A DNA stretch of 64,000 nt from Curtobacterium sp. PhB115 (lineage in GTDB: Bacteria; Actinomycetota; Actinomycetes; Actinomycetales; Microbacteriaceae), in NCBI RefSeq assembly GCF_003752025.1, contig NZ_RJKR01000008.1, positions 186,001-250,000 on the forward strand. Direction: 5' to 3'. The notes beneath the pieces are model-generated. The model saw nothing but the letters and a program-made list of their open reading frames with translations, made no database searches and was not told the DNA's origin. Below are positions 52,729 to 60,941 of this stretch, piece by piece (positions within the stretch are counted from its first letter, which is position 1; each line of letters opens with the position of its first letter). The position numbers and the translations under genes were made by a program.

Positions 52729-53010
52729 TCAGTGCAGGATCGCAAAGCCCTCGGCGTCGCCGTGCGGGACGACCGGCCGCATCTCCACGTCGGTCACGGT
52801 GGCCGAGGGTGGGCCGGTCCGCAGGCACTCCATCAGGGAGTCCACGGCGGGTGACGGCCCCTCGGCCTCGACTTCGACGGTGCCGTCGAACAGGTTCCTG
52901 GCGTACCCGACGAGATCGAGTCCGTCGGCCTTCCGTGCGGTCCAGTACCGGAAGCCGACCCCTTGGACGGTCCCCGACACCACGGCATGCATCCTCGTCA
53001 CCGTTGTCAT
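52729..53010 (-). CDS. acyP: Acylphosphatase
   Basis: A 93-residue acylphosphatase: RMHAVVSGTVQGVGFRYWTARKADGLDLVGYARNLFDGTVEVEAEG contains the VxGxVQGVGFR phosphate loop with catalytic Arg and the later Asn in GYARNL. It hydrolyses carboxyl-phosphate mixed anhydrides. The ATG at 53010 is preceded at 7 nt by TAGCGT (53018-53023, minus strand), a leaderless arrangement. Confidence 0.95.
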   Translation of the reverse strand: MTTVTRMHAVVSGTVQGVGFRYWTARKADGLDLVGYARNLFDGTVEVEAEGPSPAVDSLMECLRTGPPSATVTDVEMRPVVPHGDAEGFAILH

Positions 53011-53090
53011 GCCGCTCACGCTATCCAGGCCGGACGGTCCGGAGTTTTCGGTCCCGTGACGATCTGTTTCCGGTTCGTGACGCTCGGTGA

Positions 53091-53130
53091 TAGTGTCATT
53101 GCAACCCGAACACTTCGGGTCAACATGACA
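53091..53130 (+). promoter_or_regulatory. Putative NrtR operator overlapping the nad operon promoter
   Basis: A 37-bp palindrome at 53094-53130 has outer arms TGTCAT / ATGACA and inner arms ACCCGAA / TTCGGGT around a CAC centre; the four bases between them do not pair. A TAGTGT hexamer (53091-53096), a -10-like box, overlaps the left outer arm. NrtR proteins bind palindromes containing GTGTCA/TGACAC in nad gene promoters, so this is the likely autoregulatory site of the operon. Confidence 0.75.
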
Positions 53131-53152
53131 CGAAGTACGGGCAACGGTAGAC

Positions 53153-53851
53153 ATGGACGATCCAGCCATCCGCGTCGCGGTCTCGACCGTGATCGTCGCG
53201 CTGCGGCCGCACCCCGACACCGGGGCCCCGGCGCTGTGGATGCCGCTCGTCCGTCGTGTGGCCGAACCGTTCGAGGGATCCTGGGCGCTGCCCGGCGGAT
53301 GGGTTCGCCCGGACGAGGGACTCGACGACTCCGCCGCCGCACGACTGCGCGAGACGACGAACGTGCAGCCGCGGTACCTCGAGCAGCTCTACGCCTTCGG
53401 CGACGTCGGCCGGTCCCCGAGTCGGGTCGTGTCGATCGTGTACTGGGCGCTCGTGCACCCGGACGAGGCGAACGTCGTCCCCGACGACTGGAACGTCCGC
53501 TGGTTCCTGGCCGACGAGCACCCGCCGCTCGCCTTCGACCACGACCGCATCGTCGAGTACGCGCTCTGGCGCCTCCGCAACAAGATGTCGTACTCCCGGA
53601 TCGCGCAGGCGTTCCTGGGGGACCGGTTCACCCTCGCCGAACTCCGCGGGGTGTACGAGGCGGTGCTCGGGCGTGCGCTCGACCCCGCGAACTTCCGCCG
53701 GCAGGTCGAGAAGACCGACGCGATCCTGCCGACCGACGAGACCACGAGCGGGGGTCGGCACCGTCCGGCTCGGCTGTACCGCTCGAACCCCGACCTGGCG
53801 TACGCCGACAACGGCCCGCTCTCCACCAGCACCACGCAGCCCACTCGATAG
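53153..53851 (+). CDS. nrtR: NrtR-type NUDIX-related transcriptional regulator of NAD synthesis
   Basis: A 232-residue protein with an N-terminal NUDIX-like domain and a C-terminal winged helix. The NUDIX box is degenerate: GGWVRPDEGLDDSAAARLRETTNV lacks the REUxEE catalytic glutamates (RETTN instead), as in NrtR, where it senses ADP-ribose or NAD rather than hydrolysing. The C-terminal FTLAELRGVYEAVLGRALDPANFRRQVEKTDAILPT is the NrtR DNA-binding helix region. It sits directly before nadA (8 bp gap) and behind a matching palindrome, so it probably represses the operon. Confidence 0.92.
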   Translation: MDDPAIRVAVSTVIVALRPHPDTGAPALWMPLVRRVAEPFEGSWALPGGWVRPDEGLDDSAAARLRETTNVQPRYLEQLYAFGDVGRSPSRVVSIVYWALVHPDEANVVPDDWNVRWFLADEHPPLAFDHDRIVEYALWRLRNKMSYSRIAQAFLGDRFTLAELRGVYEAVLGRALDPANFRRQVEKTDAILPTDETTSGGRHRPARLYRSNPDLAYADNGPLSTSTTQPTR

Positions 53852-53859
53852 GAACCACC

Positions 53860-55131
53860 GTGTCCATCGCGACGACGATCGAACTCATCTCCAACGGCCA
53901 GGCCGGCGGCAGCACCTGCACGCCCGACCTCGCGATGCCCACGTGGGACTTCGACTCCCGCCCCGGCTACGGCCCCGGCTCCTCGATGACCGACGTCATC
54001 CCGACGAGCGCCCCGCGCCAGGGCGTGCTGCCCGACGAGTACAAGACGGCCCCCACCGACGAGCTGCACGAGCGCATCGAGCGCGCGAAGGCCACGCTCG
54101 GCGACCGGGTCGTCGTCCTCGGGCACTTCTACCAGCGCGACGAGGTCGTCCGGCACGCGGACTTCCTCGGTGACTCGTTCCAGCTCGCGAACGCCGCCCT
54201 GACGAAGCCCGACGCCGAGGCCATCGTGTTCTGCGGCGTGCACTTCATGGCCGAGACGGCGGACATCCTGGCCCGCGACGACCAGCGCGTCATCCTGCCG
54301 AACCTCGCCGCCGGCTGCTCGATGGCGGACATGGCCGACATCGACAGCGTCGAGGCGGCGTGGGCCGAGCTCACCGCCGTCTACGGCACCGAGCCCGACG
54401 CCGACGGCCGGGTGCCGGTCATCCCCGTCACCTACATGAACTCCGCGGCCGACCTCAAGGCGTTCTGCGGGCGCAACGGCGGCATCGTCTGCACCAGCTC
54501 GAACGCGGCGACGGTCCTCGAGTGGGCGTTCGAGCGGGGGCAGCGCGTGCTGTTCTTCCCGGACCAGCACCTCGGCCGCAACACCGCGAAGGCCATGGGG
54601 ATCAGCACCGACCTGATGCCGATGTGGAACCCCCGGCTGCCCGGAGGTGGCAACAGCGCCGACGAACTCGTGGCCGCGAAGGTCATCCTCTGGCACGGCT
54701 TCTGCTCGGTGCACCGCCGCTTCACGGTCGACCAGATCGACCAGGCTCGCCGTGAGCACCCGGGCGTGCAGGTCATCGTGCACCCGGAGTGCCCGATGGC
54801 GGTCGTCGACGCCGCCGACCACGCCGGCAGCACCGACCTGATCCGGAAGACCGTCGCGGCGGCCACCGAGCCCACGACGTTCGCGATCGGCACCGAGATC
54901 AACATGGTGAACCGGCTCGCCGCCGAGTACCCGCAGCACACGATCTTCTGCCTCGACCCGGTCGTCTGCCCGTGCTCGACGATGTACCGGATCCACCCGG
55001 GCTACCTGGCGTGGGTGCTCGAGGCGCTCGTCCGCGGCGAGGTCCTCAACGAGATCGTCGTGCCCGCCGACGTGCAGGCCGACGCCAAGGTCGCGCTCGA
55101 GCGGATGCTCGCCGCGAAGCCCCGAGCCTGA
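53860..55131 (+). CDS. nadA: Quinolinate synthase
   Basis: A 423-residue NadA, making quinolinate from iminoaspartate and dihydroxyacetone phosphate with a 4Fe-4S cluster. Conserved segments: VVLGHFYQRDEVVRHADFLGDSFQLA, the first Cys in VFCGVHFMAETADIL, the second in GIVCTSSNAA, FFPDQHLGRNTA, HPECP and the third in CLDPVVCPCSTMY. About 60 residues precede the conserved core, a common extension in actinobacteria. The start is GTG 53860 with AGGA before it; it follows nrtR by 8 bp. Confidence 0.97.
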   Translation: MSIATTIELISNGQAGGSTCTPDLAMPTWDFDSRPGYGPGSSMTDVIPTSAPRQGVLPDEYKTAPTDELHERIERAKATLGDRVVVLGHFYQRDEVVRHADFLGDSFQLANAALTKPDAEAIVFCGVHFMAETADILARDDQRVILPNLAAGCSMADMADIDSVEAAWAELTAVYGTEPDADGRVPVIPVTYMNSAADLKAFCGRNGGIVCTSSNAATVLEWAFERGQRVLFFPDQHLGRNTAKAMGISTDLMPMWNPRLPGGGNSADELVAAKVILWHGFCSVHRRFTVDQIDQARREHPGVQVIVHPECPMAVVDAADHAGSTDLIRKTVAAATEPTTFAIGTEINMVNRLAAEYPQHTIFCLDPVVCPCSTMYRIHPGYLAWVLEALVRGEVLNEIVVPADVQADAKVALERMLAAKPRA

Positions 55132-55163
55132 CCCGCGAGCCCGAACGACCGAGGGAGACCACC

Positions 55164-56822
55164 GTGCACGTCGTCATCGTGGGGTCCGGCATCGCCGGGC
55201 TGACCGCAGCGATCCGCGCGAGTGCCCGCCACGACGTCACCCTGGTGACGAAGGGCGCGCTCGCCGACAGCGCCACCGCGTACGCCCAGGGCGGTGTCGC
55301 CGTCGCGCTCGGCGCCGACGACTCCGCAGCGCTCCACCAGGCGGACACCCACGTCGCGGCGGCCGGCAGCGCCGACGCCCGCGCGGTGGAGGTCCTCTGC
55401 ACCGACGGGCCCGCCCGCGTCCGCGACCTGCTCGCCCTCGGGGTGCCGTTCGACCGCTCCACCGACCCGGCGTCCCTCGACCGGTACGGCGACGACCTCG
55501 CCCGCGGTCGTGAGGCCGCACACGGTCGCTGGCGGGTCGTCCACGCCGACGGTGACGCGACGGGTGCGGCGATCGAGCACACCCTCATCGCCGCCCTGCA
55601 CCGCCAGCACGTCACGATCCTGGAGCGCACCTGCCTGACCGACCTCGTCGTCCGTGACGGCGCGGTCGTCGGTGTCGACGTGCTCGACCTGCTCGGCGAA
55701 CCCCGCCGCATCGACGCCGACGCCGTCGTGATCGCCTCCGGGGGAGCGGGGCACCTGTACCGCGAGACCACCAACCCGCTCGTCGCCACCGGTGACGGGA
55801 TCGCCGCCGCATGGCGCGCCGGAGCGGTCGTCGCCGACCTGGAGTTCGTGCAGTTCCACCCGACCCGGCTCGCGGTCCCCGGTGGTGGTCTCGTCTCCGA
55901 GGCCGTCCGTGGCGAGGGCGCCGTGCTCCGCGACGCAGCCGGTCGACGCTTCATGACGGCGGTGCACCCCGACGCCGAACTCGCCCCGCGCGACGTCGTC
56001 GCCCGCGGCATCGCCGCCGCCATGCGGGAACAGGACGGCGCACCCGTGCTCCTCGACGCGACCGGCCTCGGCGCCGACCGCCTGACCCGCCGCTTCCCCG
56101 GACTCACCCGCGCCACCCGTGCCGCCGGGTTCGAGTGGACCCGCCAGGGCGTGCCCGTCGCACCGGCCGCGCACTACTCGATGGGCGGCATCGCCACCGA
56201 CGCCGAGGGGCGCACCAGCCTGCCAGGACTCCTCGCGATCGGCGAGGCCGCCTGCACCGGCGTCCACGGAGCGAACCGCCTGGCCTCGAACTCCCTGCTC
56301 GAGGGACTCGTCTTCGCGGTCCGCGCAGCGGACGCGGTCGCCGGGCCCAGACCCGGCCTGCTCCGCCTGCGGGGGAACGCAGACCTCGACGTGACCAGCG
56401 TTCCCCGCGCGGCGGACGTGATCCGCGCCTCCCCCGGTCAGACCTGGCCTGGAGGCACGGATCGCCGTGACCCGACCGCCGACGTCCGTCAGGCGGTCCA
56501 GTCCGTCATGACGGACCGCGTCGGCCTGCTGCGAGACGCAGCCGGACTGGCGAGCGCGCGACGCGAGCTCGCCGCGCTGACGACCGCGCCCACCGGAGGC
56601 GTCCGCGAGCACGAGGACCGTGCCCTGCTCGACCTGGCACGGCTCGTGGCGCTCGCGGCCGAGACCCGCACCGAGTCCCGTGGTGCGCACGCCCGCACCG
56701 ACCACCCCGACACCGACCCCGCAGCCCGGGCCTCGTACGCCTGGGTCGCCGCACCCGTCGACGAGCCCGTCGACGAACACGTCGACGAACCCGCTGTCGT
56801 CCCGCAGGAGGTACCCGCATGA
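55164..56822 (+). CDS. nadB: L-aspartate oxidase
   Basis: A 552-residue flavoenzyme giving iminoaspartate for NadA. FAD motif VHVVIVGSGIAGLTAAIRA at the start; YAQGGVAVAL; the catalytic and FAD region VVADLEFVQFHPTRL, GGLVSEAVRGEGA; and YSMGGIATDAEGRTSLPGLLAIGEAACTGVHGANRLASNSLLEGL. The late TESRGAHARTDHP motif is present. Two oddities: an ASPGQTWPGG stretch encoded by a GCCTCC...GGAGGC palindrome (56427-56456), and a C-terminal PVDE PVDE HVDE repeat (56754-56789). GTG 55164 with GAGGGAGA before it; the stop overlaps nadC (ATGA). Confidence 0.96.
   Translation: MHVVIVGSGIAGLTAAIRASARHDVTLVTKGALADSATAYAQGGVAVALGADDSAALHQADTHVAAAGSADARAVEVLCTDGPARVRDLLALGVPFDRSTDPASLDRYGDDLARGREAAHGRWRVVHADGDATGAAIEHTLIAALHRQHVTILERTCLTDLVVRDGAVVGVDVLDLLGEPRRIDADAVVIASGGAGHLYRETTNPLVATGDGIAAAWRAGAVVADLEFVQFHPTRLAVPGGGLVSEAVRGEGAVLRDAAGRRFMTAVHPDAELAPRDVVARGIAAAMREQDGAPVLLDATGLGADRLTRRFPGLTRATRAAGFEWTRQGVPVAPAAHYSMGGIATDAEGRTSLPGLLAIGEAACTGVHGANRLASNSLLEGLVFAVRAADAVAGPRPGLLRLRGNADLDVTSVPRAADVIRASPGQTWPGGTDRRDPTADVRQAVQSVMTDRVGLLRDAAGLASARRELAALTTAPTGGVREHEDRALLDLARLVALAAETRTESRGAHARTDHPDTDPAARASYAWVAAPVDEPVDEHVDEPAVVPQEVPA
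56427..56456. repeat. GCCTCC/GGAGGC palindrome inside nadB
   Basis: GCCTCC (56427-56432) and GGAGGC (56451-56456) form the ends of an imperfect palindrome of the same style as the intergenic REP-like elements, including the CCTGGAGGC core. It is in frame and encodes ASPGQTWPGG in the linker before the C-terminal helical domain of NadB. Confidence 0.55.
56754..56789. repeat. 12-bp coding tandem repeat at the NadB C-terminus
   Basis: Three 12-bp units (CCCGTCGACGAG, CCCGTCGACGAA, CACGTCGACGAA) encode PVDE PVDE HVDE near the end of NadB, after the conserved enzyme core. Confidence 0.92.
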
Positions 56823-57697
56823 CAATCGACCCCGGAACCATCCCGCCGCACGCCCTGCGCCGGGTCATCGTCACCGCACTGGAGGAGGACGCGCCCTGGG
56901 GCGACGTCACCAGCGAGACCCTCATCCCCGCCGACGCGACCGCGACGGCGACGCTCGCGGCGCGTGAGCCCGGCGTGCTGAGCGGCGGTGCGGTGTTCGT
57001 CGCCGTCATGCACACCGTCGACCCGTCCATCACGGCGGTCGTGCACGCAGCGGACGGGACGACGTTCGCCGCCGGAGACGCCCTCGCCACCGTGACGGGT
57101 CCGGCGCGTGCGGTGCTCCGTGCCGAGCGCGTCGCCCTCAACCTGGTGCAGCGGATGTCCGGCATCGCGACCGCGACCGCGGCGTACGTCGCCGCGGTCG
57201 AGGGCACCCGCGCGCGGATCGTCGACACCCGGAAGACGACCCCGGGCCTCCGTGCGATCGAGCGGTACGCGGTGCGGTGTGGCGGCGGGCAGAACCACCG
57301 CACGTCGCTCTCCGACGCGGTGCTCGCGAAGGACAACCACCTCGCGGTCCTGCTCGCCGGCGGCACCCCGATCGGGACGGCGATCACGGCCGCCCGGAAG
57401 CGCCTCGGGCACACCGTGCACGTCGAGGTCGAGGTCGACCGCATCGACCAGATCGAACCGGTGGTCGCCGCGGGCGTCGACACGATCATGCTCGACAACT
57501 TCACCACCACCGAGCTCGAGACCGGCGTCGGCATCGTGGCCGGGCGGGCGCTCGTCGAGGCGTCCGGCGGGGTGTCCCTCGACACCGTCGCGGCGATCGC
57601 GGCCACCGGGGTCGACGTCATCTCGGTCGGGGCGCTGACGCACTCGGCGCGCGCGCTCGACCTCGGGCTCGACGTCGCGGTGGCAGCCGGGGACTGA
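56819..57697 (+). CDS. nadC: Quinolinate phosphoribosyltransferase
   Basis: A 292-residue NadC, turning quinolinate and PRPP into nicotinate mononucleotide. Motifs: EEDAPWGDVTSETLIP, RVALNLVQRMSGIATATAAYV, RIVDTRKTTPGLR, YAVRCGGGQNHRTSLSDAVLAKDNH, HVEVEVD, DTIMLDNF and EASGGVSLDTV. Full length for the family. It is coupled to nadB by a 4-bp overlap and followed by the desulfurase after 2 bp. Confidence 0.97.
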   Translation: MTIDPGTIPPHALRRVIVTALEEDAPWGDVTSETLIPADATATATLAAREPGVLSGGAVFVAVMHTVDPSITAVVHAADGTTFAAGDALATVTGPARAVLRAERVALNLVQRMSGIATATAAYVAAVEGTRARIVDTRKTTPGLRAIERYAVRCGGGQNHRTSLSDAVLAKDNHLAVLLAGGTPIGTAITAARKRLGHTVHVEVEVDRIDQIEPVVAAGVDTIMLDNFTTTELETGVGIVAGRALVEASGGVSLDTVAAIAATGVDVISVGALTHSARALDLGLDVAVAAGD

Positions 57698-57699
57698 GC

Positions 57700-58875
57700 G
57701 TGTTCTACCTGGACCGGGCGGCCACCACGCCCGTCCGCCGCGAAGTGCTCGAGGCGATGTGGCCGTACCTCACGGGAGTCTTCGGCAACCCCTCGTCGAC
57801 CCACGGCGTCGGCGACGAAGCCGCGCGCGGGCTCGCCGCCGCACGGAAGCAGGTCGCGGAGGTCCTCGGCTGCCGACCGGCCGAGGTCGTCTTCACCACC
57901 GGGGGCACCGAGGGAGCGAACACCGCGGTGAAGGGCATCGCCCTCGCCGAGCCGCGCGGACGCCACGTCGTGACGAGCGCGATCGAACACGAGGCGGTCC
58001 TGGAGAGCTGCGCGTACCTCGCTCGGTTCCACGACTTCGACGTCACGGTGCTGCCGGTCTCGCCGGACGGCCGCGTCGACCCGGCGGTGCTGCGCGACGC
58101 GCTCCGGCCCGACACCACGCTCGTCTCCGTCGCCCATGCCGACAACGAGATCGGGACGGTGCAGGACATCCCGGCGCTCGCCGCGGTCGCGCACGAGGTC
58201 GGAGCCCGCTTCCACACCGACGCGGTGCAGTCCGCGCCGTGGCTGCCCGTCGGGCTCGACGTGCTCGGGGTCGACGCGCTGTCCCTGTCCGGCCACAAGC
58301 TCGGGGCGCCGAAGGGCACGGGGGTGCTCGCGGTCCGGGCCGGGGTGCGCGTCGAACCGCTGCTGCACGGTGGGGGACAGGAGCGCGGACGACGATCGGG
58401 CACCGAGGACGTCGCCGGTGCCGTGGCGGTCGCGACGGCGCTCGGGCTCGTGTCGTCCGGCGGTGCCGGCGCGGCTGGTGCGGCCGGCGCGGCTGGTGCG
58501 GCCGGCGCGGTGTCGCGCGCGTCCGCCGTCCGTGACGCCGTGCTCGACGGGGTGCTCGCCGCCGTCCCCGGGGCGTTCGTCACCGGGTCGCGGGAGCACC
58601 GGCTCCCCGGGCACGCGTCGTTCTGCTTCCCCGGTGTCAACGGTGAGACCGTGCTGCTCGAGCTGGAGCAGCGGGACGTGGTCTCGTCCTCCGGGAGCGC
58701 CTGCGCCGCGGGCAGCACCGAGGCGTCGCACGTGCTCACCGCGCTCGGGATCCCGGAGGACGTCGCCCGGACCGCGCTGCGCCTGACCTTCGACGCCGGG
58801 CTGCAGCCGTCGGACGCCGCGGTCGTCGTGAGGGCCGTCGCCGATGCCGTCGAGACCGTCCGCGCACTCGGCTAG
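57700..58875 (+). CDS. Cysteine desulfurase (NifS/IscS-like) of the nad operon
   Basis: A 391-residue PLP enzyme that takes sulfur from cysteine. Motifs: YLDRAATTPVRREVLEAM, NPSSTHGVGDEA, VFTTGGTEGANTAVKG, HTDAVQSAPWL, the PLP Lys in LSLSGHKLGAPKGTGVL, and the catalytic Cys in SSSGSACAAGSTEASHVL. In actinobacterial and Bacillus nad operons such an enzyme builds the NadA iron-sulfur cluster (established context). An Ala/Gly insertion (GGAGAAGAAGAAGAAGA) from an 18-bp repeat (58465-58511) lies between the large domain and the Cys loop. GTG 57700. Confidence 0.93.
   Translation: MFYLDRAATTPVRREVLEAMWPYLTGVFGNPSSTHGVGDEAARGLAAARKQVAEVLGCRPAEVVFTTGGTEGANTAVKGIALAEPRGRHVVTSAIEHEAVLESCAYLARFHDFDVTVLPVSPDGRVDPAVLRDALRPDTTLVSVAHADNEIGTVQDIPALAAVAHEVGARFHTDAVQSAPWLPVGLDVLGVDALSLSGHKLGAPKGTGVLAVRAGVRVEPLLHGGGQERGRRSGTEDVAGAVAVATALGLVSSGGAGAAGAAGAAGAAGAVSRASAVRDAVLDGVLAAVPGAFVTGSREHRLPGHASFCFPGVNGETVLLELEQRDVVSSSGSACAAGSTEASHVLTALGIPEDVARTALRLTFDAGLQPSDAAVVVRAVADAVETVRALG
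58465..58511. repeat. 18-bp coding tandem repeat in the desulfurase
   Basis: GCCGGCGCGGCTGGTGCG is repeated exactly at 58465 and 58483, with an 11-bp third piece from 58501. It adds an Ala-Gly run to the protein without frame change. Confidence 0.92.
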
Positions 58876-58954
58876 GGTGTACTAGACGTTCTACTCCATC
58901 TCTGGGTACGTGTCCCCCCTTCTGCGGACACGAAATCTGCGTCAGAGTGTTCAC

Positions 58955-59221
58955 ATGGCAAACGTGATGGTGACTCGGGCAGGACGGGACGACCGCTTCC
59001 GAGCGGTGCAGCTCCTCCCCGCTCCCGCGACCCTCGTCGCGCTCGCCCTGGCTGCGCAGCACGACCTCGGCACCGCCCCGCTCGGGCTCATCGCCGTCGT
59101 CGGTGCCCTCGCGACCGTCGGGAGTGCCCTGCTCCCCATGATCCGACCCGCCGCCGATCGACGATCGATGCCCGCACCGATCGAGACGGACCGGTACCGA
59201 GAGGACACCGAACACCCTTGA
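58955..59221 (+). CDS. Small two-helix membrane protein
   Basis: An 88-residue protein with two hydrophobic segments (LLPAPATLVALALAAQ and LGLIAVVGALATVGSALLPMI) and a charged C-terminal tail ending in TEHP. No family is recognised. The region before it (58876-58954) is relatively A/T-rich (GTACTAGACGTTCTACTCC) and contains a GTGTCC...GGACAC hairpin, so it has its own promoter rather than being the end of the nad operon. Confidence 0.55.
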   Translation: MANVMVTRAGRDDRFRAVQLLPAPATLVALALAAQHDLGTAPLGLIAVVGALATVGSALLPMIRPAADRRSMPAPIETDRYREDTEHP

Positions 59222-59459
59222 GGTCCACCACCGTCCGGATCCTCCCCGCTCAGGGGACCGGGCGGTGCACCAGACCGGACGCCGACCCCCTGATCGACGT
59301 CCGGCGCGGGGCGCGACGTTCCCCTGTCGTCGTGTCCCGCCGCACACCGCGACCCGCCGTGGGCCGACGTCGACCCCTGAACGACGTCCGTTCCCCTGCA
59401 GCCCACGGCGGGTTCCCGGTGCTCCCCATCCGCGCCGGCATCCGCGCTAGCGTCGTTGC
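59222..59459. other. Spacer with 13-bp inverted repeat
   Basis: About 240 bp without a gene. ACCCGCCGTGGGC (59352-59364) and GCCCACGGCGGGT (59401-59413) are perfect inverted copies 36 nt apart, and the loop contains GACGTC-type symmetric pieces. CGACCCCTGA(A/T) and GTTCCCCTG each occur twice as direct repeats. At the right end TAGCGT (59448-59453) is the promoter of the next gene. Confidence 0.7.
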
Positions 59460-59750
59460 ATGCCCTCGTACCGTGTGACCATCGCCGTCGGTGCGCTCGC
59501 CGCGGGCACGGCGCCCGACGCGGTCCTGCCGGCGGCCGCGAGACTCGTCAGCGGCCACGCCGTCGTCGAGGCGCAGGACGTCCGGCTGCTCCGAGGGGTC
59601 CCGTGCGCGGTCGTCCGCTTCGAGGCCGAGGACGACGCCACGGCCGCACACGTCCGCGACGCCACGGTCCTCGGACTGCGCGACGTGGTCGAGATCCGCT
59701 CCGACGTCGTCACCCGGCGCGAAGGAGCACGGTGGATCCCGGTCGCCTGA
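59460..59750 (+). CDS. Conserved hypothetical protein, 96 aa
   Basis: A compact 96-residue protein (MPSYRVTIAVGALAAGTAPD..., ending RREGARWIPVA) with alternating strands and helices, suggestive of a ferredoxin-like fold: strand YRVTIAVG, helix APDAVLPAAARLV, strand HAVVEAQDVRLL, strand PCAVVRFEAE, helix ATAAHVRDATVLGL. Function is unknown. TAGCGT lies 6 nt before the ATG, indicating a leaderless mRNA. Confidence 0.7.
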   Translation: MPSYRVTIAVGALAAGTAPDAVLPAAARLVSGHAVVEAQDVRLLRGVPCAVVRFEAEDDATAAHVRDATVLGLRDVVEIRSDVVTRREGARWIPVA

Positions 59751-59754
59751 CCCG

Positions 59755-60222
59755 TCAGGTGGTGCGGGTCGCCGGCTCCGGGGTGCCCGGCCAGAGGTAG
59801 TCCAGGTCGTCGGGCGCGTCCGGGAACAGCTCGCGGTAGTGCTCCGGCGCCTTCTGCACCAGCTTCGACCGATGCGACTCGTGCAGGGCCTCGTCGTCGT
59901 TCCACGGCGGGAGCGGCACGTCGCCGCGCTCGTACGCCGCGAGGTCCTCCGGCACCCGCCCCAGGTCGAGCAGGGTCTTCTCCAGGCAGGTGTCGACGTG
60001 CCCGCGTTCGAGCCACACCCGGCACGTCGCGTCCTGGTACGACATCAGCGCCGGTCGGTAGCCGCGCCACATCGCCGTCACCGGGTGGTGCTGCCAGCCG
60101 TACCCCGGCAGGGTCAGCGCCCGCATCACCTGCAGCGTCTCGACCCGCTGCTTGCCGAGTCGCCGGTCGTCGAGGCTCTCGGCCGAGGCCCGGAAGTCCG
60201 CGTACGGCAGGAAGGTCTGCAT
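59755..60222 (-). CDS. MSMEG_6728-family protein (pyrimidine-dimer glycosylase-like)
   Basis: A 155-residue protein matching the MSMEG_6728 family: MQTFLPYADFRASAESLDDRRLGKQRVETLQVMRALTLPGYGWQHHPVTAMWRGY. The start resembles T4 endonuclease V-type pyrimidine-dimer glycosylases (DDRRLGKQRVE), but repair activity is not proven for this family. TACCGT lies 7 nt upstream of ATG 60222 on the minus strand, so the mRNA is probably leaderless. Confidence 0.88.
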   Translation of the reverse strand: MQTFLPYADFRASAESLDDRRLGKQRVETLQVMRALTLPGYGWQHHPVTAMWRGYRPALMSYQDATCRVWLERGHVDTCLEKTLLDLGRVPEDLAAYERGDVPLPPWNDDEALHESHRSKLVQKAPEHYRELFPDAPDDLDYLWPGTPEPATRTT

Positions 60223-60311
60223 GGCGCGGACGGTACGCCGACGGCACTGGCACCCGACACATGTCGTCACACGCGAACCGCCCGGACGGCAGGCGTGTGA
60301 GCATCGATCGC

Positions 60312-60908
60312 ATGAGTGGAGAACTGGTCGTCGGCGTCAGCGGTAGCCCCTCCGACCCGTCGCGGACGTCGACCCTGGTCCGAGCGACGGTGGCCCGGCT
60401 GGGCGAGGAGATCGAGGACGCCCGCACCGAGACCATCGAGATCGGACCGCTGCTGGCCGACCTCGGTGCCGCCTCGACCCGCGAGGCGATGTCCGAGCGG
60501 ACCCGGCGCGCGCTGGAGACCGTCGAGGCCGCCGACGTCCTGGTCGTCGGGAGCCCTGCGTTCCGCGCCGCGTACTCCGGCGCGTTCAAGCTCTTCTTCG
60601 ACTGGATCGGGCAGTACGACCTCGTCGACACCCCGGTCCTGCTGACGGCCACCGGTGGCAGCGACCGGCACGCACTGCTCGTCGAGCACCAGATGCGACC
60701 GCTGTTCGGCTTCTTCCAGTCCACAACCCTGCCGATCGGGGTGTTCGGCAACGAGCGCGACTTCACCAAGCGCGAGGGTGGCTACGACATCGGCAACGTG
60801 GACCTCGAGCTCCGCATCGACCAGGCCGTGCGCCGGGCGCTCCCGATCATCCGCGGCGGCTTCGCCACGGCAGGCCTCACCGACGTGCGGCGTCCCGCCG
60901 ACTTCTGA
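60312..60908 (+). CDS. NAD(P)H-dependent FMN reductase
   Basis: A 198-residue flavodoxin-fold reductase of the SsuE/MsuE type: VVGVSGSPSDPSRTSTLVRA (FMN phosphate loop), VEAADVLVVGSPAFRAAYSGAFKLFFDWI and LLTATGGSDRHALLVEHQMRPLFGFFQS. Such enzymes supply reduced FMN to two-component monooxygenases. The luciferase-like enzyme at 33076 could be a partner, although it lies far away. ATG 60312. Confidence 0.9.
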   Translation: MSGELVVGVSGSPSDPSRTSTLVRATVARLGEEIEDARTETIEIGPLLADLGAASTREAMSERTRRALETVEAADVLVVGSPAFRAAYSGAFKLFFDWIGQYDLVDTPVLLTATGGSDRHALLVEHQMRPLFGFFQSTTLPIGVFGNERDFTKREGGYDIGNVDLELRIDQAVRRALPIIRGGFATAGLTDVRRPADF

Positions 60909-60941
60909 CCCGCCGCGCCCGGCGGCGGCGCCCGCCGCGCC

